A stretch of DNA of 64,000 bases from Streptomyces triculaminicus (GTDB taxonomy: Bacteria > Actinomycetota > Actinomycetes > Streptomycetales > Streptomycetaceae). A program made the translations under genes and the position numbers. The stretch covers positions 744,001-808,000 of the forward strand of contig NZ_JAFMOF010000001.1 in the NCBI RefSeq assembly GCF_017349075.1. Reading direction: 5' to 3'. Shown here one piece after another: positions 1 to 9,764 of this stretch (its first letter is position 1; each line of letters starts with the position of its first letter). Under the pieces are notes generated by a model. That model was not told where the DNA came from. It saw only the letters and a list, made by a program, of their open reading frames with translations, and made no database searches.

Positions 1-2
1 GC

Positions 3-1325
3 AAGGGGGTGGAGGACACCGCCGCGTTCCTGGCCCAGCACGGCGTCGAGGCCCTGCCGTACCACGCGGGTCTGGACGCGGGCACGCGCGCGGCCAACCA
101 GTCGCGCTTCCTGCGCGAGGACGGCGTCGTCATGGTCGCGACGATCGCCTTCGGCATGGGCATCGACAAGCCGGACGTCCGCTTCGTGGCCCACCTGGAC
201 CTCCCCAAGTCCGTCGAGGGGTACTACCAGGAGACCGGCCGCGCCGGCCGTGACGGCCTGCCCTCGACAGCCTGGCTGGCCTACGGTCTGCAGGATGTCG
301 TCCAGCAGCGCAAGATGATCGACGGCTCGGAGGGCGACGACGCGCACCGCCGCCGCCTGGGCACCCACCTGGACGCCATGCTGGCCCTGTGCGAGACGGT
401 CTCCTGCCGTCGCGTGCGGCTGCTGGAGTACTTCGGCCAGCCGAGCAGCGCATGCGGCAACTGCGACACGTGCCTGACCCCGCCGGAAACCTGGGACGGC
501 ACGGTCGCCGCCCAGAAGTTCCTGTCGGCGATCTTCCGGCTGGCCCGGGAGCGGCGGCAGAAGTTCGGCGCGGGCCACATCATCGACATCCTGATGGGCA
601 AGAAGACCGCGAAGGTCATCCAGTTCGACCACGACGCCCTGTCCGTCTTCGGCATCGGCGCCGAGCTGTCCGTCGCCGAGTGGCGGGGCGTGGTGCGGCA
701 GCTGCTGGCCCAGGGCCTGCTGGCCGTGGAGGGCGACTACGGCACGCTCGTCCTCACCGACGCCAGCGCGGACGTGCTCGGCTCGCGCCGCCAGGTGCCG
801 CTGCGCCGCGAGCCGAAGAAGCCGGCCCGCTCGTCCAAGTCCGCGAAGTCCTCGGGTACGGGCAAGCGCGCCGCCCCGGTCGACCTGCCCGCCTCCGCGG
901 TGCCGGTCTTCGAGGCGCTGCGCGCCTGGCGGGCGGCGGCCGCGCGGGAGCAGGGCGTGCCCGCGTACGTGATCTTCCACGACGCCACGCTGCGCGAGAT
1001 CGCCACGGCCCGGCCGGCCTCGCTCGGGACGTTGTCCGCGGTGGGCGGCGTCGGCGAGAACAAGCTCGCGAAGTACGGCGAGCAGATCCTCGAGGTGCTC
1101 ACGGGGCTCGGCGACGCCGGGGCGGACGCCGCGGACAGCCCGGCCGCGCCGGTCGCACCTGCCGCGCCGCACGCCCCGGCGCCGCAGGTGCCCGCGCCGC
1201 GCGCGGACAGCCGGCCGCAGCAGGCCCGCCCGGCGGCCCCCCGGCCGACGGCCGGGGACGAGCCGCCGTGGCCCGAGGAGGAGCCGCACTGGGGCGACGA
1301 GGAACCCCCCTTCGAGGACTTCTGA
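3..1325 (+). CDS. recQ: ATP-dependent DNA helicase RecQ, 3' part only
   Basis: The gene enters from the left edge, so the Walker A half of the helicase is missing. What remains starts in the second RecA-like lobe, with motif V/VI residues [13 protein letters not shown] and [11 protein letters not shown] zinc-binding RQC region follows, with the cysteines of CETVSC and CGNCDTC. A winged helix and an HRDC domain come next (about residues 295-370 of the visible part, ending near [16 protein letters not shown]). The last 70 residues are Pro/Ala-rich and end in an acidic tail. RecQ unwinds DNA 3' to 5' in recombination and fork repair. The domain order is diagnostic of the family. The tail is a typical actinobacterial extension of unknown role. 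Confidence 0.95.
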   Translation, partial: KGVEDTAAFLAQHGVEALPYHAGLDAGTRAANQSRFLREDGVVMVATIAFGMGIDKPDVRFVAHLDLPKSVEGYYQETGRAGRDGLPSTAWLAYGLQDVVQQRKMIDGSEGDDAHRRRLGTHLDAMLALCETVSCRRVRLLEYFGQPSSACGNCDTCLTPPETWDGTVAAQKFLSAIFRLARERRQKFGAGHIIDILMGKKTAKVIQFDHDALSVFGIGAELSVAEWRGVVRQLLAQGLLAVEGDYGTLVLTDASADVLGSRRQVPLRREPKKPARSSKSAKSSGTGKRAAPVDLPASAVPVFEALRAWRAAAAREQGVPAYVIFHDATLREIATARPASLGTLSAVGGVGENKLAKYGEQILEVLTGLGDAGADAADSPAAPVAPAAPHAPAPQVPAPRADSRPQQARPAAPRPTAGDEPPWPEEEPHWGDEEPPFEDF

Positions 1326-1341
1326 GGACTTCCGAGGAGTT

Positions 1342-2101
1342 CTAGGGCGCCCTCGGGCCTCGGTCTCGACCTCGGTCCCGGGCCGGGGCCTTCCAGTCGC
1401 CCGCAGGCCGGGGTGTCACGCGCACCCCGGTCAGGTGGGCGTAGACGACCACGTTGCCCAGGTAGGCGTCGTCCTCCGTCGAGAAGCCTCCGCCGCAGGT
1501 GATCAGCCGCAGCTCGGCCCGCCCGGAGGAGCCGTACACCTTCGCGGACGGGAAGCGCTGCCGGTCGTAGACCTCGATGGCGTCGATGGTGAAGACGGCG
1601 GTCCGCCCGTCCGCGCGGGCCATCTCCACGGTGTCGGCCTTCTTCAGGGCGCCGAGGTTGTAGAAGACCGCCGGGCCGCTCTCGTTGTCGACGTGCCCGG
1701 CGACGACGGCGGTGCCGGACGCGCCGGGCGCGGTGCCGGCGGCGTACCACCCGGCGAGGTTGGTGTCCGCCTCCGGCGGGCTCGCCAGGCTCCGGTCCGG
1801 CAGCAGCCCGAGCGGCATCAGGGGGGCGTCGACCCGGATGGCGGGGATGACCACGCGCGTGGGGGCGGCGGGCGGCAGCGGCGGACGGCCCGCTCGTTGC
1901 GGCGCGGGCCGAGGAGGGCTCGTCCGGGGCGGCGAACGCCTCGGCCCTGGAGGGCTGGGGCGGCGGCGCCTGGTCCTTGGCGCCGTGCTCGATGAGCCAG
2001 CTGCCCGCCAGCAGCGCGACCATGAGCACGGCGGCGAGCAGCGCCTTGCGCCGGGCGTCGCGCTCGACGCGGTCCTCAGGGCGCCCCGGGGCGCGGGCGC
2101 G
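1342..2101 (-). pseudogene. Class F sortase, apparently frameshifted
   Basis: The catalytic domain reads from 1854 (GTG) down to 1342. It contains VVIPAIRVDAPL, the catalytic His in VVAGHVDN and the Cys in LITCGGGF. Class F sortases also need an N-terminal membrane anchor. A suitable helix (ALLAAVLMVALLAGSWL) lies just upstream, at about 2048-1985, but in another frame. A one-base change near 1861-1891 (a G5 run or a C3 run on the plus strand) would join the two. No ATG or GTG start precedes the membrane helix in its own frame before the upstream gene ends at 2217, so a further lesion or a rare start is needed. The enzyme would anchor exported proteins to the cell wall. The upstream limit is approximate. 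Confidence 0.7.
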
Positions 2102-2216
2102 GCCCGCAGGAAGGCGCCGCTGCCCGGGAACCCTCCGGGGCCGTCCCAGGCCCCGGACGCCGTGCGCGCGTCCGGGGACCGAGGGGCGGACCGGCCGGCA
2201 CCCGGGAGGGCCTCGG

Positions 2217-2842
2217 TCAGACCCGGCTGCCGCCGCCGCGGCGGCGCAGGAACCAGGTGCCGGCGACGGCCGCCGTGGCCAGCACGGCCGCGCCCGCCAC
2301 GATCTCGGCCGTGCCCGAGCTCTCGCTCGTCCCGCCGACGCCGGTGCGCATGCCGCCCATGGGGGCGAGGCGGGCGTCGCCGGCATGGTCGCCGGCATGC
2401 TCGGCGCGGCCGGCTGCGAGGCGGGAGCGGCGGAGGCGGGGGCCGATGCGGGGGCGGAGGACGAGGCGGACCGGGAGCCTCCGGCGCCCTCGGTGACCAT
2501 CAGGTCGCCCGTGGCCTCCTTGCCGTCGTCGCACTTGGCGCCGATGCCGTACGTGCCGGGCTTGGCCGAATCGGGCACCTTGAACCGGCCCACCACGACC
2601 TCCTTGTGGCTGCCGGGCGTGAGGTCGAACGACGCCGGGCCGCCGACCGCGCTGGCGTCACCCGTGCCGTGTCCCTTGGGGCCGCAGGCGGTGGTGTTCA
2701 CCGTGACCGTCGCGCCCGGCCGCACGCTGCTCGGGCTGACCTCCAGCTGTCCGAAGGCGTCGTCGGCGTGCGCGGGGCCGCTCGACAGGACCGGTGCCGT
2801 TATGGCGAGGGCGGCCCCGGTGAGCACTCGTGCAGTACGCAT
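2217..2842 (-). pseudogene. Exported surface protein with membrane-anchor tail, frameshifted
   Basis: The ATG at 2842 begins a clear signal peptide (MRTARVLTGAALAIT, ending PAHA). About 100 residues of a beta-rich domain with two cysteines (TTACGPKG, GAKCDDG) follow, then an Ala/Ser/Pro-rich stalk. The anchor expected at the C-terminus (TAEIVAGAAVLATAAVAGTWFLRRR) is present and ends at 2217, but in a different frame. A single missing base in the G5 run at 2361-2365 would give a continuous protein of about 208 residues. I see no LPxTG or LAxTG signal before the anchor. The sortase gene directly downstream suggests a substrate/enzyme pair. The function of the ectodomain is unknown. Confidence 0.65.
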
Positions 2843-2957
2843 GCTTCCTCCGTGAGCGCGGACGCGGCACGCCGATGTGCCGCAGCGGAGTCGGGTTTCC
2901 GCGCTTCTCTATGCCGAGCGAAGCCGCGATCCCCCCGGCCCGCAGCCCGGCGGACGA

Positions 2958-2997
2958 CGAACGGGTGACCGAGGCACTACCCTCGGTCACCCGTTCG
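2958..2997 (-). terminator. Perfect 17-bp hairpin
   Basis: Arms at 2958-2974 and 2981-2997 are perfectly complementary around a 6-base loop. The hairpin lies just past the stop of the membrane protein gene that ends at 3026. No long T tract follows, as is usual in Streptomyces. Confidence 0.85.
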
Positions 2998-3025
2998 ACT
3001 CGCGTTGTGGTGCGTTCCGTCGGCG

Positions 3026-4906
3026 TCAGGGCACCAGATCGTCCGGGCAGCCCGTGCCGCGCGGCAGCTTGTACGGCGACGCGATGCGGTACGTCCCCCC
3101 GCGCGGGGCGCGCAGCAGGGTCCAGTCGTCCTCCGGCTCGCCCGCCTTCGCGGGCACCACCTGCTTGGCCAGGCAGCCGTGGATGTTGACCGGCGGCTCA
3201 CCGCGCGGCCCCGCCTTGGGCGGCTGGAGCGCCTTGCCGCCCTCGTCCACCAGCGCCAGCCACGGCGAGTACGGGATACGGACCCGCACCACGCCCGCCG
3301 ACCGCACGGTGACGGTGATCTCGTTGGCCTTCACCTTGTCCACCGTCGCCGGCGGGTCCGCGAGCGGCGTGGGGTCCTTGACCTCGAACAGCCGCCAGTT
3401 GGCGTCCGACCAGATCTCGCGCAGGTACGTCTGCCCGGCGCCGACCAGCTTGGCCTCCTCGACGCCCGCGTTGTCCGGCTCGTCGGTGGGCAGCACCACG
3501 TAGTGCACGGCCCAGCGGTCGAGCCAGTCGCGGTAGCTGGCCGGGGTGAGCAGGCCCTCCTCGTAGAAGAGCGGGTTGCGCTTGAGGTCGGCCTGCCGGT
3601 TCCAGCCGCGGGCCAGGTTCACGTACGGGAACAGCGCCGAGGCTTCGCGGTGGCTGCGCGCCGGCACGACCTCGACCCGGCCGCGCGAGGCGTCCACCCG
3701 CTGCAGCCGGTCCACCAGGGGGGCCAGCTCGCGGGCCCAGGAGGCGGCGGGGGTGGTGTGGATGATGTCGCTGATGGAGTTGGCGGACTGCCAGACCGTG
3801 AGGGTCAGCACCGCCAGCACGCTCGCGGTCCAGACCCGGCCGCGCCGGAACAGCTCGGCCCGCGGCGGGACCTCGATCTCCATCAGGGCCGCGATCAGCA
3901 CCACCCCGCCGAAGATCATGCCGAGCCGGGAGATGTTCGTCCCGATCTGCGAGGGGATCAGCCAGACCAGCAGCACGCCCAGCACGTACAGCGCCGAGAC
4001 GACGCGGACCGTCCGCCACGAGGAGGGCGTGAACGCCATCCCGAAGACGCCCGCGAGGAGGGGCAGGATCACCGAGGCGAACGACATCGGCTGCTGCCCG
4101 GAGAACGGGAACAGCCACGCCGACAGCCCCACGACCAGCACCGGCGTCAGCCCCAGCGCGTACGCCGCCGGACGGCGGGCGCCCAGCCACAGCGCGGCGG
4201 CCACGATGCCCACGTACAGGCCCGCCACCGGGCTCGAGGCCGTCGCCAGCCCCGCCGTCAGCCCGGCCAGCGCCGCCCGCCCCCAGCGGTAGCGGCCGTC
4301 CGCGCGCCAGGCCGCCGGCCACGCGAAGATCGTCGCCACGGCCGCCAGCCCGAACATCACGCCGAGCGCGAAGGTCACCCGCCCGGATATGGCGTTGCAC
4401 AGCAGCGCGAACGTTCCGTACAGCGCCGGCCACAGCGGCCGCTTCACCACCCGGCTGCGCACGAGCAGCAGCGCGATCAACCCGGCCGAGACCGTGCTCG
4501 CGATCATCATCGTGGTGCGCACGCCCAGCAGCGCCATGAGGTAGGGCGAGATCACGCTGTACGAGACGGGGTGCATCCCGCCGTACCAGGCGAGGTTGTA
4601 CGCCGACTCCGGGTGCTGCAGCGCGAACTCCGCCCACGCGTCCTGCGCGGCCAGGTCGCCGCCGCTGTTGGCGAAGACCAGCACCCACAGCAGGTTCAGC
4701 ACCGCGGCCACGAGGAGGGTCAGGGGGACGGTCCGGGTGAGGAGCGCCCACCCGCCGTCGCGCCGGTGGCCCGGCACCACCGCCCACGACGGGCGGCGCC
4801 GGCCGGACGCTCCGGGCGCCGGATACGGTCCGGTGGCGCCGTCGCCGGATCTCTCACTGTCCGGCTCTCCCGGCCTACCGGCACGCGCCGGCCCCACGGT
4901 GCTCAC
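3026..4906 (-). CDS. Polytopic membrane protein with C-terminal outer domain
   Basis: The 626-residue protein has a disordered, positively charged N-terminus of about 50 residues. Roughly twelve hydrophobic segments fill residues 55-410, and a soluble C-terminal domain of about 200 residues follows. The first loop after the first membrane segment is acidic and aromatic (GGDLAAQDAWAEFALQHP), and a later loop has WYGGMHPVSYS. This layout resembles GT-C type polyprenyl-phosphate-dependent glycosyltransferases, where loop 1 carries catalytic acids. I see no family-specific motif that proves it. Such proteins are often labelled MFS transporters, but the large terminal domain argues against that. 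It stands alone between two hairpin terminators. Confidence 0.75.
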   Translation of the reverse strand: MSTVGPARAGRPGEPDSERSGDGATGPYPAPGASGRRRPSWAVVPGHRRDGGWALLTRTVPLTLLVAAVLNLLWVLVFANSGGDLAAQDAWAEFALQHPESAYNLAWYGGMHPVSYSVISPYLMALLGVRTTMMIASTVSAGLIALLLVRSRVVKRPLWPALYGTFALLCNAISGRVTFALGVMFGLAAVATIFAWPAAWRADGRYRWGRAALAGLTAGLATASSPVAGLYVGIVAAALWLGARRPAAYALGLTPVLVVGLSAWLFPFSGQQPMSFASVILPLLAGVFGMAFTPSSWRTVRVVSALYVLGVLLVWLIPSQIGTNISRLGMIFGGVVLIAALMEIEVPPRAELFRRGRVWTASVLAVLTLTVWQSANSISDIIHTTPAASWARELAPLVDRLQRVDASRGRVEVVPARSHREASALFPYVNLARGWNRQADLKRNPLFYEEGLLTPASYRDWLDRWAVHYVVLPTDEPDNAGVEEAKLVGAGQTYLREIWSDANWRLFEVKDPTPLADPPATVDKVKANEITVTVRSAGVVRVRIPYSPWLALVDEGGKALQPPKAGPRGEPPVNIHGCLAKQVVPAKAGEPEDDWTLLRAPRGGTYRIASPYKLPRGTGCPDDLVP

Positions 4907-5025
4907 TGCGGCTCTCCCCGTCTTTCCCCCGAGGTTCCAATCACCCCATCTTCACGCATGCCCGGTCGTGGCGAGCAAACCCCCACGTCCTGACACGCCT
5001 CCACACATCTCCGGGGCCGTGCGGC

Positions 5026-5062
5026 GGCTCCCGGCCCGTACGCGGAGTACGGACCGGGAGCC
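5026..5062 (-). terminator. 16-bp hairpin after the carboxypeptidase gene
   Basis: Arms 5026-5041 and 5047-5062 pair with one mismatch around a 5-base loop. The hairpin lies 15 bases past the stop codon at 5077. Confidence 0.8.
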
Positions 5063-5076
5063 TCGGCCCGGACTCG

Positions 5077-7578
5077 TCAGCCCAGACGCGTCAGCTTCGA
5101 GCCGAAGGACGGCTCGGCCAGGGGCGCCTTCAGCGCCACCGGCACCTTGACCGCGTCCGCGCCGCTGCCCACGGTCAGCTCGCCGACCTCGGTCCCGGCC
5201 TTCGCCGAGTGCGGGAGCTTGCGGCCGGCGTCGCTCAGCGTGAACTTGGTCGTGAAGCCCGCCCAGCCCACGGCCGTGACGTCCTTCGTGGCCACGACCG
5301 GGGTGCGGCCGCCGAGACCGTCCTCGACATGGCCGACGACGTCGCCCTTCTTGATCACGGGCGCCGAGGTCAGGGACTTCTGGACGGCCAGCGTCTGCTT
5401 GTAGCTGTTCTCGAGCACCACCGCGAGGTGGGCGTTGGCGTCGTTCGAGCGCGGGTTGCGCTGGTCCATGGTGGCGCCGACGATCAGCCGCTCCTTGCCG
5501 TCGATCGTCCGCTTGGCCGCCCACATCAGCGCGCCGCCGGCCGGGCCGCTGGAGCCGGTCTTGACGCCCAGCACGCCGGTGCCCTTGGTCAGCAGCTTGT
5601 CGTTGTTGTTGTAGATCGGCTCGTTCAGGCCCTGAATGGTCGCGTTGGGCTTGCCCACGATCTCGCGGACGACCGGGTTCTTGATGATCACCTCGGCCAG
5701 CTTCACCTGGTCCGAGGCGGTGCTCTTGGTCGTCTCCTTCAGACCGCTGGGGTCGGTGTACGTCGTGTTCGTCATGCCGAGGTCCTTGGCGGCGGCGTTC
5801 ATCTTCGTGACGAACTCCTCCTCGGACTTCGAGTCCCAGCGCGCCAGCTGGCGGGCGATGTTGTTGCCGGAGGGGATGAGCAGCATCTGCAGCATGTCGT
5901 ACTGCGAGAACTGCTGATTCTCCGTCACGACCAGGCGCGACTCGTCCTTGGCCTGGGACTCGGCGGCCGCCTGGGCGTCGATGGTGATCGGCGAGCCCTT
6001 CTCGCCCGGCTTCAGCGGGTGGTCCTTGAGGATCACGTACGCCGTCATCACCTTGGCGACGCTCGCCGTCGGCACGGGCTTCTGGTCGCCGGACGTGCCC
6101 ACGTCACCGGAACCCAGCACCTTCACCGCGGACTGACCCTGCTGCGGCCAGGCCATGTCGGGCTGCTCGCCCGCGAACGTGAAGGACTTCTTCCCGGCCA
6201 GCGAGAGCTTCGGCTCCGGCAGCGGCCGGAACGACTGCACGACGACGAAGACGATCCCCAGCAGGATCACCAGCGGCGTCCAGATCTTCACCCGGCGCGC
6301 GAACGTGCGGACGGGCGTCTCCGGCGGCGGCGGAGTGTTGGTCAGCTGAGCCAGCAGGTCCAGCGGCGCCGGCGGCTGCTGCGGCCCCTGAGGACGCGCC
6401 GCGGCACCCCCGGGCGGCCCGACGGGCGGCGGAGCCGACACCGGGACGCCGGGCTTGCCGGGCACGGACGGCTTGCCGGGCACGGCGGGCTTGGGCGCCG
6501 CCGGCTTCGCGGGCGCGCCGGCCTTGGGCGTGGCGGGCTTCGCCGTCGCGGGCTTGGGCGTCGCGGGCTTGGCGGGGGCCTCGTCGTCCTTCTTGAGCGG
6601 GACGAACTGGCTCTTGCGCTCCTGACCGGGGGTCGGGAGCGGGGTGGGCGCCTTGAGGAGCTCGGTGGGCTCCTCGATGGCGGGCTTGGCGGCGGCGGGC
6701 TTGCCGCCGGCCTTGGCCTCGTTGCCGCCCTTGGCGTCCTTCGAGTCCTTGGCGTCCTTCGGGGCCACGGCCTTGAAGACCGCGGTGGGCTTGTCGACGG
6801 CAGGCTTGTCGTCGGCGGACGAGTCGTCCTGCTTGCCCTCGGCCTTCGGCGGCATCGTACGGAAGACGGCGGTCGGCTGATCGGCCGCAGGCTTGTCGGC
6901 CTTCTCGGCCTTCTCGCTCTTGTCAGCCTTGTCAGCCTTTTCGGTCTTCGCCGGCATCGTACGGAAGACGGCGGTCGGCTGGTCGGCGGCGGGCTTGTCG
7001 GCCTCACAGGCCTTGCCACCCTTGGCGTCCTCGTCGGCCTTGGCGTCCTTGGCGCCCTCGTCGGCCTTGGCGTCCTTCGGGGTGACGGTCTTGAAGACCG
7101 CGGTCGGCTTGTCGACAGCGGGCTTCGGGTCCGGCTTCTCCGCGGGAGCGGAGGCGGCGCCGCCGGTCTCCGCATCGCCTTCGCCGGCGTCGGCACCGGA
7201 GTCGGCCTCGTCGGCCTCGTCCTCGTCCGCCCCGGCCACCCACGCCTCCACAGCGGCCTTCAGGCGGTCGTCGCCGCCCGGGGCCTTTGCGGACGCAGAG
7301 GCCCCGTCAGCAGCCTTCCCAGTGCCCTTGCCGGGGCCGGCTCCGGCGTCGGCCCGGGCCGCGTCCGTGCTCTCCTCGGGGGAAACGTCCTCAGAGCCGG
7401 GCGCGGCCGAGGACGGCTTCACGGCCGTCTTCACCGAAGACCCCGTTTCCCGGATGACTCCGAGCCTGGGATCGCGTTCGCCGCCGGTCGTGCCAGTCGT
7501 CTCCCCCGACGACTTCCGCTGCTCCGACTTGTCGGGGGACTCGCCCGCCACCGATGCCTCCTCGAATTCCCGCGCCAT
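5077..7578 (-). CDS. D-alanyl-D-alanine carboxypeptidase with long repetitive cytoplasmic tail
   Basis: The C-terminal half is a penicillin-binding S11 peptidase. It has SVAK (SxxK) in PTASVAKVMTAY, SGN in IPSGNNIARQL, and KTG in GVKTGSSGPAGG, followed by a beta-rich C-terminal domain. One membrane helix (TPLVILLGIVFVVVQSF) places the enzyme outside the cell, where it would trim the terminal D-Ala of peptidoglycan stems. About 430 residues precede the helix and should be cytoplasmic. They are Ala/Lys/Asp/Pro-rich and carry four copies of D-[KQ]-PTAVF-[KR] plus EEPTELLK. I chose the ATG at 7578 (MAREFEEASV). The open frame extends to 7665, but that part looks non-coding. The tail is far longer than in family members such as PBP5. 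Confidence 0.9.
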   Translation of the reverse strand: MAREFEEASVAGESPDKSEQRKSSGETTGTTGGERDPRLGVIRETGSSVKTAVKPSSAAPGSEDVSPEESTDAARADAGAGPGKGTGKAADGASASAKAPGGDDRLKAAVEAWVAGADEDEADEADSGADAGEGDAETGGAASAPAEKPDPKPAVDKPTAVFKTVTPKDAKADEGAKDAKADEDAKGGKACEADKPAADQPTAVFRTMPAKTEKADKADKSEKAEKADKPAADQPTAVFRTMPPKAEGKQDDSSADDKPAVDKPTAVFKAVAPKDAKDSKDAKGGNEAKAGGKPAAAKPAIEEPTELLKAPTPLPTPGQERKSQFVPLKKDDEAPAKPATPKPATAKPATPKAGAPAKPAAPKPAVPGKPSVPGKPGVPVSAPPPVGPPGGAAARPQGPQQPPAPLDLLAQLTNTPPPPETPVRTFARRVKIWTPLVILLGIVFVVVQSFRPLPEPKLSLAGKKSFTFAGEQPDMAWPQQGQSAVKVLGSGDVGTSGDQKPVPTASVAKVMTAYVILKDHPLKPGEKGSPITIDAQAAAESQAKDESRLVVTENQQFSQYDMLQMLLIPSGNNIARQLARWDSKSEEEFVTKMNAAAKDLGMTNTTYTDPSGLKETTKSTASDQVKLAEVIIKNPVVREIVGKPNATIQGLNEPIYNNNDKLLTKGTGVLGVKTGSSGPAGGALMWAAKRTIDGKERLIVGATMDQRNPRSNDANAHLAVVLENSYKQTLAVQKSLTSAPVIKKGDVVGHVEDGLGGRTPVVATKDVTAVGWAGFTTKFTLSDAGRKLPHSAKAGTEVGELTVGSGADAVKVPVALKAPLAEPSFGSKLTRLG

Positions 7579-7811
7579 ACGCCGAGGGCGGGGCGACTGG
7601 TCGCCCCGCTCCCCGATGCTCTCAACGTGTACCAGTGTCCTCTGGCACGTCACGTCGCAGCGCACCGTACGTCAGAGGACATCGTCGGGTCTTCACCCAC
7701 GTGCAAGACGAGACGACATACCTACCGGTTCCCGCCCGAAGCCACCACGCACTCTCGACAGACCAATGTGAGAGGGGTCACCCTGTCATTCATCCACGCG
7801 GGGAGGCATGG

Positions 7812-8585
7812 ATGGGCAGGAGCCGCAGAACAATTCCGGAGGAGCTTCTGCTGCTCGCCTTGGACCCGGCGACGGGAACAACGGCGCAGCCGCAGTCGCT
7901 CGACCTCGGTCTCGCCGGAGCACAGCTCGTGGAGCTGGCTCTGGCCGGACGGATAGCCCCAGACGGGGATCGTATCGCCGTGGTCCACCCACGGCCGACA
8001 GGAGATCCGACGCTGGACACCGCACTCGAACTGCTGCGCCGTCGCGGCAGCCCGGTGCGGGCCGTGCACTGGATCGGCGGGCCCCGGCTGGGGCTGCGTC
8101 AGACGTATCTCACGCACCTGGAGCGGTGCGGCATGGTGCATGCCGTGGCGGGCCAGATGTGCGGGGTGCTGCCGACCACGCGCTACCAGGCGACGGACAC
8201 GGCCATCAGCCGGGAGATCAGGACCCGGCTGGACAGCGCGATCCGCACCGGCGTCCCGCCGGACCCGCGGACCGCGGCGCTCGCCGCGCTGGCCCACGCG
8301 GTCGGTCTCGGAAAGCACCTCTACCCGGGGAACGAGGGCCGCTCCTCGCGTTCCCGGCTCCGGGACCTGATCCGGCACGACCCCATGGGCGGGCTGGTGG
8401 CGCACGCCGTGATGGACGTGCAGAACGGCGTCGCGGCACAGCCGCGACGGGCGCCGGCGACGGCCGGCGGCAATGGAACGGGACGCCGGGGCACGGCCGT
8501 ACGGCCGCCCTCCGAGGCGGCCGGGGTGGCCGCCGCGCAGCAGGCGCAGCACCATGGCGTCATGGCCCGCGCGGGCGTCTCGTGA
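7812..8585 (+). CDS. GPP34 (GOLPH3/Vps74-like) family protein
   Basis: The ATG at 7812 follows GGGGAGG and gives 257 residues. The opening RTIPEELLLLALDPATG and the later LAGAQLVELALAGRI match the start of the GPP34 fold, which in eukaryotes binds phosphatidylinositol-4-phosphate on the Golgi. Bacterial members, common in Streptomyces, have no settled function. The middle part (GLRQTYLTHLERCGMV, then ALAALAHAVGL) is the helical core, and the last 50 residues are low-complexity. It is a single gene ending in a hairpin, and it is divergent from the carboxypeptidase gene. Confidence 0.85.
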   Translation: MGRSRRTIPEELLLLALDPATGTTAQPQSLDLGLAGAQLVELALAGRIAPDGDRIAVVHPRPTGDPTLDTALELLRRRGSPVRAVHWIGGPRLGLRQTYLTHLERCGMVHAVAGQMCGVLPTTRYQATDTAISREIRTRLDSAIRTGVPPDPRTAALAALAHAVGLGKHLYPGNEGRSSRSRLRDLIRHDPMGGLVAHAVMDVQNGVAAQPRRAPATAGGNGTGRRGTAVRPPSEAAGVAAAQQAQHHGVMARAGVS

Positions 8586-8588
8586 AAC

Positions 8589-8608
8589 GGTTCAGCAGCC
8601 GCTGAACC
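8589..8608 (+). terminator. Hairpin after the GPP34 gene
   Basis: GGTTCAGC and GCTGAACC pair perfectly around AGCC, four bases after the stop codon. Confidence 0.75.
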
Positions 8609-8870
8609 ACGCATCGCCTTCCGCTCCACCCGACCGCACCGCAGTCCCCACGAGCCGGTCCGGTAGCCGCGACAGCGCGCGGGGCGGCGGGCCGTGGCGT
8701 CGACCCCGACGACACGGCCCCGCCGCCCCGCGCGCCTGTCCGCGCGCCCGCGCGTAGACGCCCTACGTCACGCGCCCCCAGTGCCGGTCGCCGCAAGCGG
8801 ACTTGGTGTAAGCATTTTCCAGCGCCGCCCAGGCCAGTGGTGGCAGGCTGCGGAGCAGGAGAGAAGCAGC

Positions 8871-9764
8871 ATGACGGAGCCGGAGGTGCGTCCCGTGGCG
8901 TCCAGTGTCAACCCCACCGTAAGGCGGCGCCGCTTGGGGCAGGAGCTGCGCAAGCTCCGAGAACTCAAGGGCATGACCGCCGAGGAGGTGGCCGAGCGGC
9001 TACTGGCATCGCAGTCGAAGATCAGCCGGCTGGAGAACGGCCGCCGCAGCATCAGCCAGCGTGACGTCCGGGACCTGTGCAGCGTGTACGGGGTCGAGGA
9101 CCACCGCATCGTGGATTCCCTGATGCAGATGGCCAAGGAGTCGCGCCAGCAGGGCTGGTGGCACGCCTTCGGCGACATTCCCTACAGCGTCTATATCGGC
9201 CTGGAAACCGACGCCGCCTCGTTGCGGGTGTACGAGGCGTCGCTCGTTCCGGGTCTGCTGCAGACCCCGAATTACGCCAGTGCGGTGACCGAGGGTTCCT
9301 GGCCCGAGGCGACGGCGGCGGATGTCGAGCGGCGGGTGCAGGTGCGCATGCGGCGCCAGGAGCGCATCACCGACCCGGAGAACCCGATGCGCCTGTGGGC
9401 GGTGATCGACGAGTCGGCGCTGCGCCGGATCGTGGGCAGCGGCTCCATCATGCGGGAACAGATGGAACATTTGGTGGAGTTCAGCCTCCAGCCGCACATC
9501 ACGGTGCAGGTGCTGCCTTATTCGGTGGGCGCTCATCCCGGCATGTACGGAAAATTCTCGATTCTTGAATTCCATGACCCGCAGGACGCCAGCACGGTGT
9601 ACCTGGAGGGGATCACCAGCGATCTTTATCTGGAGAAGCCCAATGACGTCCAGGCCTACAGCGTGATGTACGAGCATTTGCGGATGCAGGCTCTCAACGC
9701 CGAGGACTCCCGGCGGTTCATCCTCCAGATCGCCGAGGACTGGGCGGGGGCCGGCGAGGGCTGA
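8871..9764 (+). CDS. Scr1-type HTH regulator with DUF5753
   Basis: The ATG at 8871 is preceded by GGAGAGA. The 297-residue protein has an XRE-type helix-turn-helix at residues 18-75 (LGQELRKLRELKGMTAEEVAERL, then SQSKISRLENGRRSIS). A DUF5753 domain follows, with GLLQTPNYA, MRRQERI and ESALRRIVG. Streptomyces genomes hold dozens of these genes, usually paired with a small DUF397 protein, as here. In the best-studied pairs, such as BldB/WhiJ-like ones, the DUF397 protein counteracts DNA binding by the regulator during development. Which genes it controls cannot be read from the sequence. Confidence 0.9.
   Translation: MTEPEVRPVASSVNPTVRRRRLGQELRKLRELKGMTAEEVAERLLASQSKISRLENGRRSISQRDVRDLCSVYGVEDHRIVDSLMQMAKESRQQGWWHAFGDIPYSVYIGLETDAASLRVYEASLVPGLLQTPNYASAVTEGSWPEATAADVERRVQVRMRRQERITDPENPMRLWAVIDESALRRIVGSGSIMREQMEHLVEFSLQPHITVQVLPYSVGAHPGMYGKFSILEFHDPQDASTVYLEGITSDLYLEKPNDVQAYSVMYEHLRMQALNAEDSRRFILQIAEDWAGAGEG

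Noticed and set aside
737..2842. A 701-codon open frame on the minus strand
   Set aside because: It joins the true surface protein N-terminus to the sortase membrane helix and then to recQ antisense by chance. The parts belong to different genes in different frames.
7660..7730. A tRNA-like stretch upstream of the GPP34 gene
   Set aside because: I could not fold it into a cloverleaf with a conserved T-loop and acceptor stem.
5209..7956. A 915-codon open frame on the plus strand
   Set aside because: It is antisense to the carboxypeptidase and rich in Arg/Gly/Leu, typical of a GC-rich shadow frame. The minus strand has all catalytic motifs.
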